In this document: piece by piece, positions 1 to 8,446 of the stretch
Layout: each line of letters starts with the position of its first letter
Numbering within the stretch: position 1 is the first letter of the stretch
Source: Mesonia sp008017825
GTDB taxonomy: Bacteria > Bacteroidota > Bacteroidia > Flavobacteriales > Flavobacteriaceae
Length of the DNA stretch: 64,000 bases
Assembly: GCF_008017825.1 (NCBI RefSeq)
Contig: NZ_VRLS01000010.1
Coordinates: 33,446 to 97,445, forward strand
Reading direction: 5' to 3'
The notes under the pieces: model-generated
What the model was told of the DNA's origin: nothing
The model's input: only the letters and a program-made list of their open reading frames with translations
The model's database searches: none
Program-made: the position numbers and the translations under genes

Positions 1-1
1 T

Positions 2-808
2 TTCTTTGTGACTTCAGACGGAGATCCATCCCCTTCTCTAGTATTTTCTCAATCACATAAAACCTCTAATAATCTTACTGAAGTTTTTAGAAATCAAAAT
101 AATCAAGAGGATTTGACATTAAGCGTACAATTGTATAGTAATGAAAATACCAGTCCTCTTTATGTAGATGGTTTTGTTACTAAGTTCAATTCTACTTACT
201 CTAATACAATTAATAATCAAGATTCTAGAAAACTCGGAAACTTAGATGAAAATATAGCATTACTTAACGGAAATGATTATTTGAGTATAGAAAAAAGAAA
301 CCTTCCTACCACGGGAGAAACCCTTCAGTTTTTTAGTAACAGTTATAGATCGACGAATTACACATTTAAAATCAATTTATCAGAATTTGAAAATGTTGAA
401 GCTTACTTGGTCGACAATTTTCTACAACAAGAAACTATTCTTAACACAGGAGAAAATAATATATCTTTCTTAATTGATGAGACTCTAAATGCAAGTATAA
501 GTAGTGATAGGTTCTCAATCATTTTCAAGGAAAAAACCTTAACTGTTTCAAATGAAGAGAGTATTTTCTCAGTTTACCCGAATCCAATCAAAGAAGATCA
601 TTTAAATATAACTTCTACACAACTAAAAGGTAGCGAAGTAAATATTACGATAACCTCAATGTTCGGGCAAATTCTTTTTAAAGAAAACATGACCTTTTCA
701 GGAAGTACACTAACTCTTCACAATATCTATTCTTTAAGTTCTGGTGTTTACATTTTGTCTCTTGAGAAAGATGGAAAAGTATATACGAAAAAAATTATAA
801 AAGAATAA
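2..808 (+). CDS. C-terminal part of a T9SS-secreted protein (type A sorting domain)
   Basis: The reading frame is open to the left edge of the window, so the N-terminus is missing; the GTG at base 8 is not a credible start. The last ~75 residues form a type A sorting domain of the type IX secretion system: a VYPNPIK motif, then alternating beta-strand segments (NITSTQLKGSEVNITIT, MFGQILF, LSSGVYILSL) and a basic end KKIIKE. Proteins with this tail cross the outer membrane through T9SS and are usually anchored or released at the surface. The upstream ~190 residues are Asn/Ser/Thr-rich and give no recognisable catalytic motif, so the cargo's function is unknown. A T9SS regulator gene (porX) lies 29 kb away. 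Confidence 0.85.
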   Translation, partial: FFVTSDGDPSPSLVFSQSHKTSNNLTEVFRNQNNQEDLTLSVQLYSNENTSPLYVDGFVTKFNSTYSNTINNQDSRKLGNLDENIALLNGNDYLSIEKRNLPTTGETLQFFSNSYRSTNYTFKINLSEFENVEAYLVDNFLQQETILNTGENNISFLIDETLNASISSDRFSIIFKEKTLTVSNEESIFSVYPNPIKEDHLNITSTQLKGSEVNITITSMFGQILFKENMTFSGSTLTLHNIYSLSSGVYILSLEKDGKVYTKKIIKE

Positions 809-853
809 TGTTTCTTTTTTAACGTTAGATAATAACTAACTAAAACTTAAATC

Positions 854-1447
854 ATGAAAAGACTCGCTTATTTATTCGTTACTGTGTTTTTATTTTGCCT
901 TACTTGGGTGAGTAATGCTCAACAAAAAACTATTATTATTGATGCCGGTCACGGAGGAAAAGATTCGGGTCAAGTAGCAGAAAGCCTAAAAGAAAAAGAT
1001 ATTACACTGCAGGTTGCGAAAGTTTTTCAAAAAGTTGCAGGAGAAAAAGGTTATGACGTTATCTTACTTCGTGATAATGATAAATTTATTTCTTTGGAAG
1101 AAAGAATTAAAAAGATTAATGAAGTTAAGCCTTATCTTGTCATAAGTCTTCACGCAAATGCTACAACAAATACTAACAAAAGTGGAATAGAACTCTATTT
1201 TTCTGAAAGTGAAGAATTAAAAGATGTGAACTTTAATTTCATCTCCAAAATTAGCAGCTCTTTAATTACACAAACAAAATACGAAGATGTAAAAGTTAGA
1301 AATGCTAATTTTAAGATATTAAGTGAGAGTAATTATCCTGCTGTTCTAATAGAATTAGGTTTTATGACAAACGTCAACGATTTAGATTATATACGAAGCG
1401 AAAAAGGACAAAGCGAAATTGTCAATGCTTTAATTGCTAGCTTATAA
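854..1447 (+). CDS. N-acetylmuramoyl-L-alanine amidase (Amidase_3 family)
   Basis: This predicted zinc amidase would cleave the bond between N-acetylmuramic acid and L-alanine in peptidoglycan during septum splitting or turnover. A signal peptide covers residues 1-22 (hydrophobic core, cleavage near SNA-QQ). The catalytic domain fills the rest: DAGHGG with zinc ligand His33, Glu47 in the helix that follows, SLHANA with His100, and the C-terminal ELGFMTN with catalytic Glu167, all in Amidase_3 order. At 197 residues it is a minimal enzyme with no SPOR or LysM domain. It follows the T9SS cargo gene by 45 bases and ends at a hairpin terminator. Confidence 0.9.
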   Translation: MKRLAYLFVTVFLFCLTWVSNAQQKTIIIDAGHGGKDSGQVAESLKEKDITLQVAKVFQKVAGEKGYDVILLRDNDKFISLEERIKKINEVKPYLVISLHANATTNTNKSGIELYFSESEELKDVNFNFISKISSSLITQTKYEDVKVRNANFKILSESNYPAVLIELGFMTNVNDLDYIRSEKGQSEIVNALIASL

Positions 1448-1454
1448 ATTTATT

Positions 1455-1495
1455 AGATAAACAATTTTGTCCACTGACTGCAAAATTGTTTATCT
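1455..1495. terminator. hairpin terminator between convergent genes
   Basis: A perfect 15-bp stem (bases 1455-1469 with 1481-1495) with an 11-base loop lies 8 bases after the amidase stop. It has T-runs on its right side and A-rich sequence on its left, so it may serve both the amidase and the convergent TVP38-type gene. Confidence 0.65.
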
Positions 1496-1565
1496 ATTTT
1501 GACACAAGCAATTTAAAATGTACTCTAAAAAAATTGAATACATTAGAAAAAACTTCAAAAATTTG

Positions 1566-2255
1566 TTATCCTTTTCTTTTTCTATGATCTATGAAAACGA
1601 AAATTCCATAAAATAAAATCCCAGCTCCTCCAATCCAATAGAGACCTGTTTTCAAAGTTTCAATATCACTAGCAAAAAAAGCAATAGCTGTAGCGAGTGG
1701 CACAATACCAATCATGGTTGCTGTAATAAATTTTATATAATTCATTTTTAGACCGCCTGCTAATACGCTAATGGCGTCATTAGATAAAAAAGGAGAAACT
1801 CTAAATAAGACAATACTCCAAAACCCATAGTGAGAAACCCAGTAATTAAGTTTATCAAAAGTTTTATCACTTATAAATTTGTGTAAGGCATTTTCACTTA
1901 CTCCCAAGCCTAAAGAATAACCAATAGTAGAAGCTAAGAAAACACCTGTTGAAGAAATTAATATGGAAGAAAAAGTACCATAAACCAAAGCAGCAGCTAT
2001 CATAGGTAACCAAGAAGGGAAAACTACTAGAAACATTTGCAGTATAATAATTAAAATAATAGCTACTACTCCCCAAGCTCCAAATCCTTGTATAGTTGAA
2101 GAAATTTTATCTTGATCTCCAGATTTTAGAACTTTCCAGAGCTCATTTATAGCATCTTGAAAAGCTGGATAAGTAAAATAAAGAATTACTAGACTTATAA
2201 TTAAGGCTAAGGTAAAATATAACGAACTGTATTTTGCTATTTTGGTAGCTTTCAA
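1566..2255 (-). CDS. TVP38/TMEM64 family (DedA-like) membrane protein
   Basis: A 229-residue inner-membrane protein with about six hydrophobic segments (around residues 12-32, 55-80, 85-110, 135-165, 175-195 and 200-220). The central part has the SNARE-associated (VTT) pattern: a Phe/Pro-rich segment WLPMIAAALVYG, followed by glycine-rich TIGYSLGLGVS and FRVSPFLSNDAISVLAGG. The last matches the conserved F-R-x-x-P motif of the family. Members of this superfamily are linked to lipid scrambling or undecaprenyl-phosphate recycling, but substrates are rarely known. It is transcribed towards the amidase and does not appear to be in an operon. Confidence 0.8.
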   Translation of the reverse strand: MKATKIAKYSSLYFTLALIISLVILYFTYPAFQDAINELWKVLKSGDQDKISSTIQGFGAWGVVAIILIIILQMFLVVFPSWLPMIAAALVYGTFSSILISSTGVFLASTIGYSLGLGVSENALHKFISDKTFDKLNYWVSHYGFWSIVLFRVSPFLSNDAISVLAGGLKMNYIKFITATMIGIVPLATAIAFFASDIETLKTGLYWIGGAGILFYGIFVFIDHRKRKG

Positions 2256-2318
2256 TAGATAAAGATTTTCTTCAAATTTACAAAAGTGAAAATTGAAATT
2301 TCCTAAATAAATATCAAA

Positions 2319-3104
2319 TTACTCGTCCAGTTTTACTTCATTAAGAATTAACCCAGAAGGCTGAGCTATATGTTCTAACTTAATTTTATTTTCCGCATTT
2401 AGCGTAGATTGTATAAATTCTAAAGTAACTAAACCTCTACCTAAATCAAATAAAGTACCCATCATTAGACGTATTTGATGACGTTTAAAACCTTTTCCTC
2501 TCACTTTTAATACATAACTTTTCTTCGGAAAAAAATTAGCAGTGTAAATATCATTTTCCACAATTTCACACTCATCTATCCTACCTTGTGTCTGCGTTTC
2601 TGGTTTGGGTTTGTATGCATAAGACCAAAAATCATGTTTACCTTCAAAAAGCTTTGCTCCTTCTTTCATTAATTCAATATTCAAATCTTCTTTCATAAAC
2701 ACCATAAAAGGAGCGCAAAATGGATGAAACTTTTCAGCAAACGCAAAAAAATACAAATACTCTTTTTGTTTAGGATGGTTGATAATATTAAAATCTTTAG
2801 TGGTTTCTGTTACTGCCAAAGCTCTTATATCTGGTGGTAAATTTTGATTTAATAATGGGAAAAATTCTTCAACATTCAACGGTTCATTATCTACAAACAG
2901 CTCAACATAAGTCTGATTTACAGAAACTTTAGCATCTGTTCTTCCTGCAGCAATAAGTTTAAATTTTTTGCGCTCTAAAACATAAGAAATAGTACGTTCT
3001 ACCATTCTTTCTACTGTATTTACATCAGGTTGTTTTTGCCAACCGTGGTAACGAAAACCTAAATATTGAAGTTTAATAAGGTAGTAAAACCTAATTCTTT
3101 GCAT
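2319..3104 (-). CDS. TruA-family tRNA pseudouridine synthase (divergent)
   Basis: A 261-residue protein of the TruA fold, whose classical members convert U38-U40 of tRNA anticodon arms to pseudouridine. The N-terminus shows the family pattern KLQYLGFRYHGWQ. The catalytic loop reads AAGRTDAKVS with Asp57 in the active position. In typical TruA this loop is GAGRTDAGVH, so the Gly and His after the catalytic aspartate are replaced by Lys and Ser. A C-terminal VRGKGFKRHQIRLMMGTL segment matches the family's RNA-binding region. It may be a TruA paralogue with altered target; its substrate cannot be read from sequence. It stands alone, divergent from cysE. Confidence 0.8.
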   Translation of the reverse strand: MQRIRFYYLIKLQYLGFRYHGWQKQPDVNTVERMVERTISYVLERKKFKLIAAGRTDAKVSVNQTYVELFVDNEPLNVEEFFPLLNQNLPPDIRALAVTETTKDFNIINHPKQKEYLYFFAFAEKFHPFCAPFMVFMKEDLNIELMKEGAKLFEGKHDFWSYAYKPKPETQTQGRIDECEIVENDIYTANFFPKKSYVLKVRGKGFKRHQIRLMMGTLFDLGRGLVTLEFIQSTLNAENKIKLEHIAQPSGLILNEVKLDE

Positions 3105-3252
3105 ATCTTTTATCTTAAAAATAAATACTTATTGGAAAATGTCAATATAAAATCATTTTTTCGTCTAAGCTAACTCATTAACGCATTTATTTCTTTATAA
3201 TGAGGATTAACAAGATCAATATTCATAATTTAGTTTTTGTAATTTGTAATAT

Positions 3253-4041
3253 ATGAACAAAGAGGAAATCATTCACCAAATAGAGAATCAGAAGAAAGTA
3301 CCGCATTTAAAATTTCGACTAAAAACTTCTACTGAAAATTTCACCAATAAGTTATTTCATACGCTTTTTGATGCTGAAATTCCTGTTGAAAAAAACTTAG
3401 AAGAGCTAGAGAAAGATTTTGAAACACTTGTAGATTTAGCTTGTTGGGATCTTGAAAAACCTTGTATTAAACTTTGGGACAATTATGTAGCTAAATTACC
3501 CGAGTTGTTATATAAATTAAACAAAGATGCAGAAGCTATTTTTACTAATGACCCTGCTTCTAATTCTATAGAAGAGGTTTACTTAAGTTATCCTGGTTTC
3601 TTTGCAGTAGCTATCTATCGTTTTGCTCACGAGTTTCATGAAGCCGGTTTTCCTTTAGTCCCAAGAATGATGACAGAATATGCTCATCGTTTAACGGGTG
3701 TAGATATTCATCCTGGAGCAACTATAGGTACATCATTTTTTATAGACCACGCAACAGGTATCGTAATTGGTGAAACTGCCATAATTAAAAATAATGTAAA
3801 AATTTATCAGGGAGTTACGTTGGGCGCTTTGTATGTAGAAAAAAATCTGAAAAATGTAAAAAGACATCCCACCGTAGAAAATAACGTAACTATCTACGCA
3901 AATGCAACTATATTAGGTGGCAATACTATTGTCGGAAAAAACAGCATTATTGGTGGAAATGTATGGATTACTTCTTCTATTCCTGAAAATTCTTTAGTCA
4001 CGCACAGTCCTGAAATTAAAATTAGACAAAATTATGAGTAG
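3253..4041 (+). CDS. cysE: serine O-acetyltransferase
   Basis: Transfers acetyl from acetyl-CoA to L-serine, the first step of cysteine synthesis. The 262-residue protein has an alpha-helical N-terminal domain and, from about residue 150, the left-handed beta-helix of hexapeptide acyltransferases: VDIHPGATIGTSFFIDHATG is the CysE signature with its catalytic Asp-His pair, followed by IVIGETAIIKNNVKIYQGVT. The next gene is cysteine synthase; the two overlap by 8 bases, so they are translationally coupled and carry out consecutive steps. The C-terminus ends in an Asn-Tyr-Glu sequence rather than the usual Ile. Canonical binding of CysE to its partner uses a C-terminal Ile, so tight complex formation is uncertain. 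Confidence 0.9.
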   Translation: MNKEEIIHQIENQKKVPHLKFRLKTSTENFTNKLFHTLFDAEIPVEKNLEELEKDFETLVDLACWDLEKPCIKLWDNYVAKLPELLYKLNKDAEAIFTNDPASNSIEEVYLSYPGFFAVAIYRFAHEFHEAGFPLVPRMMTEYAHRLTGVDIHPGATIGTSFFIDHATGIVIGETAIIKNNVKIYQGVTLGALYVEKNLKNVKRHPTVENNVTIYANATILGGNTIVGKNSIIGGNVWITSSIPENSLVTHSPEIKIRQNYE

Positions 4042-4918
4042 TATATTAGATTTAATTGGGAACACTCCTTTAGTGGAAGCACAAAACTTAGTGAAAAATA
4101 AAAATGTAAAGTTATTTTTTAAGTTGGAAGGAAATAATCCTGGCGGAAGTGTAAAAGACCGTCCTGCTTATAATATGATTAAAAGTGCTTTAGAGCGTGG
4201 CGATATTAGCGAAGACTCGAAACTTATTGAAGCCACTAGTGGTAATACAGGTATTGCACTGGCACTTATTGCAAAACTTTTTAATCTAAATATAGAGTTA
4301 ATTATGCCAGAAAACTCTACTAAAGAACGTGTGCAAACTATGAGAGCTTATGGAGCGAAAGTTACACTTACTTCTAGTGAAACTGGAATTATGGGTTCTC
4401 GCGATTATGCTGAAAATAAAGTGAAAAATGAAGGCTATGTAGGTTTAAATCAATTTGCAAATAATGATAATTGGAAAGCGCATTACAAAACCACTGGACC
4501 AGAAATTTGGAGAGATACTGACCAAAAAATAACTCATTTTGTCTCCTCTATGGGTACTACAGGTACTATTATGGGGACTTCCACTTATTTAAAAGAACAA
4601 AACGAAGATATTCAAATTATTGGCGTACAACCTACAGATAATTCTAAAATTCCTGGTATTAGAAAATGGCCAACAGAATATTTACCCAAAATTTTTAATC
4701 CTAAAAAAATAGATCAAGTAATTGAAATTAGTGAAGAGGAAGCTAGAGCAATGACAAAACGCTTAGCAAAAAAAGAAGGGATTTTTGCAGGTATGAGTAG
4801 CGGCGGTGCTGCAGCAGCAGCATTAAAACTTATAGAGACTATGGAAGAAGGTGTGGTAGTATCTATTGTTTGTGATCGTGGAGATCGTTATCTCTCTTCT
4901 GATTTATTTGAAGAATAA
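4034..4918 (+). CDS. cysM: cysteine synthase (O-acetylserine sulfhydrylase, CysM type)
   Basis: A PLP enzyme that replaces the acetyl group of O-acetylserine with sulfide to give cysteine. Residues 1-45 carry IGNTPLVEA and NPGGSVKDRPAYNM, in which Lys41 is the expected PLP lysine. TSGNTG (about residue 70) is the substrate-binding loop, and SSMGTTGTIMG (about 173-183) is the phosphate-binding loop. The length of 294 residues and the NPGGSVKDR form favour the CysM subgroup over CysK. It overlaps cysE by 8 bases, and a hairpin follows the stop. Confidence 0.9.
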   Translation: MSSILDLIGNTPLVEAQNLVKNKNVKLFFKLEGNNPGGSVKDRPAYNMIKSALERGDISEDSKLIEATSGNTGIALALIAKLFNLNIELIMPENSTKERVQTMRAYGAKVTLTSSETGIMGSRDYAENKVKNEGYVGLNQFANNDNWKAHYKTTGPEIWRDTDQKITHFVSSMGTTGTIMGTSTYLKEQNEDIQIIGVQPTDNSKIPGIRKWPTEYLPKIFNPKKIDQVIEISEEEARAMTKRLAKKEGIFAGMSSGGAAAAALKLIETMEEGVVVSIVCDRGDRYLSSDLFEE

Positions 4919-4945
4919 TTTTTGGTTTAAAAGTCTATTTTTGTG

Positions 4946-4990
4946 AATTCGGGAATGATGAAATGTTAGACATCTTATTATTTCCGAATT
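4946..4990 (+). terminator. candidate terminator after cysEM
   Basis: A 10-bp stem (4946-4955 with 4981-4990, one G-T pair) encloses a further small GATG/CATC stem, followed by a T-rich stretch. It lies 27 bases after the cysM stop. The large internal loop makes it a weaker call than the other terminators here. Confidence 0.45.
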
Positions 4991-5033
4991 TTATATTTAC
5001 AAACCATCATTTTTAATTAGCGTCTCTCTTCTA

Positions 5034-5573
5034 ATGAAATATTTCAAATCACTAGTTTTTTGTTTTTTAGTTATTCCAGCATTTACCATATCTGCTCAAA
5101 TTCATCAGCTTAAAGAAATTTCTTTGTTCGAAGATAAACTACAAATTAAAGTTCCGATTGATTTTGAAGTAATGACAGAAGAGTTACTCAAAATAAAATA
5201 TCCCTTATCTAGAAGACCAACATTGGCATATTCTAATGAAAAAGGAAATATAAATGTAGCATTTAATTTAACACCGAGCCCTGCTAACCAAGAACTTATT
5301 GAAACATATAAAAATACATTTGTTAAGACTTTCAAATCATTTTATCCTTCTGCAGAATGGAAAGATCAAGGTATAAGAAATGTAAACGGGCAAAATGTAG
5401 GTTACTTAGAACTAATTACTCCAGCAGCTGACACCAATATTTATAATTTAATTTTCTTTACCAATTTAAACGATAAACTATTACTTTGTACTTTTAATTG
5501 TTCTGAAGAAATTTTACCAGAATGGAAAAGTACCGCAGCAGAAATTATGAATTCTTTAAACGTAAAGAAATAG
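5034..5573 (+). CDS. secreted protein of unknown function
   Basis: 179 residues with a clear signal peptide (residues 1-22, MKYF start, hydrophobic core, cleavage near ISA-Q). There is no lipobox cysteine, so it is probably periplasmic. The mature part resembles a small alpha/beta protein: LQIKVPIDFEVMTEE, a YPLSRRPTLAYSNEKGNINVAFNLTPS stretch, and a C-terminal helix around KSTAAEIMNSL. I do not recognise the family with certainty. It lies between cysM and a convergent DUF2461-type gene, whose stop is 1 base beyond its own. Confidence 0.65.
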   Translation: MKYFKSLVFCFLVIPAFTISAQIHQLKEISLFEDKLQIKVPIDFEVMTEELLKIKYPLSRRPTLAYSNEKGNINVAFNLTPSPANQELIETYKNTFVKTFKSFYPSAEWKDQGIRNVNGQNVGYLELITPAADTNIYNLIFFTNLNDKLLLCTFNCSEEILPEWKSTAAEIMNSLNVKK

Positions 5574-5574
5574 A

Positions 5575-6252
5575 TTAATCAATTAAAGAAACTCCGTTTA
5601 AATCTGTAGTTAAAACATTACTCATATAATTAAAAAACGGTTTTATTGCTTTAAAATGATCATTAACGGTACTAGCAAACTTCGGCTCCAGTACTTCTTT
5701 ATCGTTAAACTTTTTAGTAAACGTCCATTGTTTTAAATTCAATAAATCAATATCTGGATGCGATTTATCAAAACCTTTAGGCGCTGTTTTTAAACGCTCC
5801 CCTTCTACTTTACCCCAAAACTTTTTTAATTCTTTTTGCTGAAGAATTTCTTTTATCTCTTCCGCATCCATTTCTACCTCTTTTCTAATTCGGTATAAAT
5901 CTTCTTTAGCCGGATTCCAAAAACCTACCGCAATAAAAGATTTATTATCTGGTTGAATATGTACATAATATCCACCTCTTAATTCTGGTTTTTTACGTGT
6001 AAAACTAGCACCAAAGTTTGTTTTGTACGGAGTTTTATCTTTAGAAAAACGTACGTCTCTATAAATTCTAAAAACTTTAGTTTTCTCTATTTGATCATGT
6101 TGATTCAGCTGAAACTCAATTTCTTTATAGAATTCTTTCATTTCTGCTTCTATAGATTTGAATTTAGGTTTGTGCTCTTCAAACCAATCTCTATCATTAT
6201 TATTTTGCAGCTGAAGTAAAAATGGGAGTGCTTCTTGGGGTATAGATTTCAT
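5575..6252 (-). CDS. DUF2461 family (TIGR02453) protein
   Basis: 225 residues with the characteristic start of the family, ALPFLLQLQNNNDRDWFEEHKPKF. This is followed by a conserved central block with RIYRDVRFSKDKTPYKTNFGASF and GGYYVHIQPDNKSFIAVGFW. The function of this family is not established. The gene runs towards the secreted-protein gene with one base between the stops. The repeat array of the GIY-YIG region begins about 50 bases upstream of its start. Confidence 0.85.
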   Translation of the reverse strand: MKSIPQEALPFLLQLQNNNDRDWFEEHKPKFKSIEAEMKEFYKEIEFQLNQHDQIEKTKVFRIYRDVRFSKDKTPYKTNFGASFTRKKPELRGGYYVHIQPDNKSFIAVGFWNPAKEDLYRIRKEVEMDAEEIKEILQQKELKKFWGKVEGERLKTAPKGFDKSHPDIDLLNLKQWTFTKKFNDKEVLEPKFASTVNDHFKAIKPFFNYMSNVLTTDLNGVSLID

Positions 6253-6300
6253 TACATTGCTTTTTCTTCAAAGTTATAAAACTTATTTTTCTTTTGAATT

Positions 6301-6573
6301 ATCATCACCTCAAACTTGATTTGGGATCACATACAAGTTTACAGACAATCACTTTTATTCTTTTGATGCGATGCTGAATCAAGTTCAGCATGACAATAAC
6401 AATTTACTCTGTTTTCCGCATAGCGTCATCCCAAACTTGATTTGGGATCTCATATAGACTTCCAAGTAATAGGTTTTATTATTTTGGTGGGATGCTGAAT
6501 CAAGTTCAGCATGACTAAAGAATTAATTTTGCCTTCCACATATCGTCATCCCAGACTTGATCTGGGATCACAT
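6301..6573. repeat. array of alternating hairpin repeats left of the GIY-YIG gene
   Basis: Five palindromes alternate in two types: type A at 6301-6331, 6424-6453 and 6544-6573, and type B at 6366-6394 and 6487-6515. The A-B unit recurs with a period of about 120 bases. Each palindrome has a central ATCAAGT-like loop. Type B reads GCTGAA / TTCAGC in its stem, and type A (in reverse complement) reads CCCAAA / TTTGGG. This accounts for essentially the whole gap between the DUF2461-type gene and the GIY-YIG gene. Confidence 0.85.
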
Positions 6574-6577
6574 TCGG

Positions 6578-6859
6578 TTAGGTTAGTTCAATTGTTTTTA
6601 ATTCAGGGTTTAGTTTTTTAACCAAATCAATTTTCCAATTCTTTTTCCAACTTTTCAGTTGTTTCTCTCTTTTTATTGCTTCTTGAATGTCTAAAAACTC
6701 TTCGAAATAAATTAAATACTTCAAGTTATATTTTGCAGTAAATAAAGAACCTTTACCTAATTGGTGCTCTGTTATTCGTTTGCTTAAATTAGATGTAACA
6801 CCAGTATAGAATGTAGTTCTATATTCATTAGTAATTATATAAACATAGAAAGTTTTCAT
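6578..6859 (-). CDS. GIY-YIG nuclease domain protein, stand-alone (URI-like)
   Basis: A 93-residue protein made of little more than one GIY-YIG endonuclease domain. The hallmark strands read FYVYIITN (GIY position) and FYTGVTSNL (YIG position). They are followed by a basic helix, SKRITEHQLGKG, and the late Glu-containing segment AIKREKQLKSWKKNWK, where the family's catalytic Glu sits. Stand-alone proteins of this size are common and mostly uncharacterised in Bacteroidota. The gene starts 4 bases inside a repeat-bounded block. Near-identical ~65-base stretches containing the same repeats lie at 6329-6394 and 6954-7020, so gene and repeats may travel together. What DNA it cuts is not known. Confidence 0.85.
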   Translation of the reverse strand: MKTFYVYIITNEYRTTFYTGVTSNLSKRITEHQLGKGSLFTAKYNLKYLIYFEEFLDIQEAIKREKQLKSWKKNWKIDLVKKLNPELKTIELT

Positions 6860-6928
6860 TACAAATTATTTGCTATGAAGAAATATCAAGAAAATTAATC
6901 AAAATTAACTACAATAAAAAAGCCAAAA

Positions 6929-7077
6929 GTCATCCCTAACTTGATTTAGGGATTACATACAGGTTTGCAGACAATCACTTTTATTATTTTGATGCGATGC
7001 TGAATCAAGTTCAGCATGACGATGAGAATTTACTTTGTAAATCATGTGTCGTCATCCCAAACTTGATTTGGGATCTC
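6929..7077. repeat. array of hairpin repeats right of the GIY-YIG gene
   Basis: The order is type A (6929-6957), type B (6991-7021), type A (7049-7077). The stretch 6954-7020 matches 6329-6394 with only a few differences, which makes a direct repeat on the two sides of the GIY-YIG gene. The last hairpin sits directly downstream of the thiN stop (7094) and may also help terminate the his transcript. Confidence 0.85.
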
Positions 7078-7093
7078 TTCCTGCTAAATTTAA

Positions 7094-7744
7094 TTATGAA
7101 TTTTTTAACTGATCCTGAATAAACAACAATAAATTACCTTCATCAAAACTAACTCTTGCCGTTTTCTGAGTAATTGTATTCCTAGTTCCTATCCTAGAAA
7201 TTATATTTAAATCTTCTTTATAAAGAGGATATTTTACTCCTTCAGAAGTAACTTGTTTAGCATCTGGAAAAGGATATAAAGACAAAGTTTCGTTTTTAAA
7301 ACCTTCTATAACTGTTTCGTTTTCAGCAAAAAAATAAAAGCCAAAATCGTCAAAACATCTAATCTCAATTTCATTTTTATGTTTCAACATTGAGGTTAAA
7401 TTACCTAAAAAATGATCTTGTTCTAATCCACTACAACCAAATACTGATACACTTTTAAAACCATCTTCTATAATTAAACGCAATGCTTTTTCAAAATCTG
7501 TAGCATTTTGATCTGGCGTTTCTATAATTTTTACTTCAGAAGAAATTTCAGTAATTGCAATAGAATCAAAATCACCAGAGACTACATCTGGTTGAATACC
7601 TTTAGCTTTTAAACTTTTATAAGCACCGTCTGTACAGTATATTTTTTGAAAGTGAGTTAATTGCGGAATTTTCTGAGGAAATTGTCCGTTAATGAATAAA
7701 ACTACCTCACTTTCAAACTTGTAATCGTCACGATGAATATGCAT
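7094..7744 (-). CDS. thiamine pyrophosphokinase
   Basis: Transfers pyrophosphate from ATP to thiamine to give the coenzyme thiamine diphosphate. The 216-residue protein carries the TPK signature CTDGAYKSLKAKGIQPDVVSGDFDSI (about residues 36-62) with the metal-binding Asp residues. It is followed by TDFEKALRL and FGCSGLEQDHFLGNL, and by a C-terminal beta domain for thiamine binding. It starts at the last base of hisIE's stop codon region (shared base 7744) and is therefore probably co-transcribed as the last gene of the his operon, although its pathway is unrelated. Confidence 0.85.
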   Translation of the reverse strand: MHIHRDDYKFESEVVLFINGQFPQKIPQLTHFQKIYCTDGAYKSLKAKGIQPDVVSGDFDSIAITEISSEVKIIETPDQNATDFEKALRLIIEDGFKSVSVFGCSGLEQDHFLGNLTSMLKHKNEIEIRCFDDFGFYFFAENETVIEGFKNETLSLYPFPDAKQVTSEGVKYPLYKEDLNIISRIGTRNTITQKTARVSFDEGNLLLFIQDQLKNS

Positions 7745-8340
7745 TAATTTCTTTTTTCTAAAACTTTTACAATATCGTTTAATTCATAACCTTTTGCCTT
7801 CAATAAAATTAAATAATGAAACAATAAATCTGCCGACTCATTCAAAAATAAATCTTCATTGTCATCTTTAGCTTCAATAACTACTTCTACTGCCTCTTCC
7901 CCTACTTTTTGCGCAATTTTATTCATGCCTTTAGCAAAAAGTGAAGCTACATAACTATCGTCTGGCGTAGATTGATTTTTACGGTTTTCAATAATTTGTT
8001 CTAATTCTGAAATAAACCCATAATCTTGTTTATTTTTCTCTTGCCAACAAGTATCGTCTCCTGTATGACAAACGGGACCTACTGGGTTTACGTGTATTAA
8101 AAGCGTATCGTTATCACAATCTAATTTGATATCTACTAATTGTAAAAAGTTTCCACTTTCTTCTCCTTTGGTCCATAAACGTTTTTTAGTTCTGCTATAA
8201 AAAGTTACTTTTTTAGATTCGTTAGTTTTTAAGAATGCTTCTTCATTCATATACCCCAACATCAAAACCTTTAAGGTTTTAGCGTCTTGAATTACCGCAG
8301 GCACAAGTCCATCATTATTTTTATTAAAATCTATATTCAT
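7744..8340 (-). CDS. hisIE: bifunctional phosphoribosyl-AMP cyclohydrolase / phosphoribosyl-ATP pyrophosphatase
   Basis: Catalyses steps 2 and 3 of histidine synthesis. Residues 1-~105 are the HisI cyclohydrolase, with the metal-site motifs CDNDTLLIHVNPVGPVCHTGDDTCW. Residues ~110-198 are the HisE pyrophosphohydrolase, with SYVASLFAKGMNKIAQKVGEEAVEVVIEAKD and a following acidic helix ending in SADLLFHYLILL. The fused architecture is usual in Bacteroidota. It is separated from hisF by 106 bases that contain a degenerate hairpin repeat. Confidence 0.95.
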   Translation of the reverse strand: MNIDFNKNNDGLVPAVIQDAKTLKVLMLGYMNEEAFLKTNESKKVTFYSRTKKRLWTKGEESGNFLQLVDIKLDCDNDTLLIHVNPVGPVCHTGDDTCWQEKNKQDYGFISELEQIIENRKNQSTPDDSYVASLFAKGMNKIAQKVGEEAVEVVIEAKDDNEDLFLNESADLLFHYLILLKAKGYELNDIVKVLEKRN

Positions 8341-8393
8341 TGTTTTATCTTTTGAAATAACCTCTAGATTCTGTTTGAGGCTACATTTATTAT

Positions 8394-8425
8394 TTGTTCA
8401 TCATCCAGAAGTTGTTTCAAGATCT
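8394..8425. repeat. degenerate type A hairpin repeat between hisF and hisIE
   Basis: The sequence TCATCCAGAAGTTGTTTCAA followed by GATCTGA aligns with the type A repeat flanks (TCATCC and GATCTCA) but has lost much of the stem pairing. It is read as a decayed copy. The rest of this 106-base gap shows nothing else. Confidence 0.45.
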
Positions 8426-8446
8426 GATTAATAACTCTACTAATTT

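Noticed and set aside
6301..7077. CRISPR array
   Set aside because: The repeats are palindromes that alternate in two types at ~60-base steps, with related spacers of similar sequence, and there are no cas genes. Spacers in a CRISPR array would be unrelated to each other.
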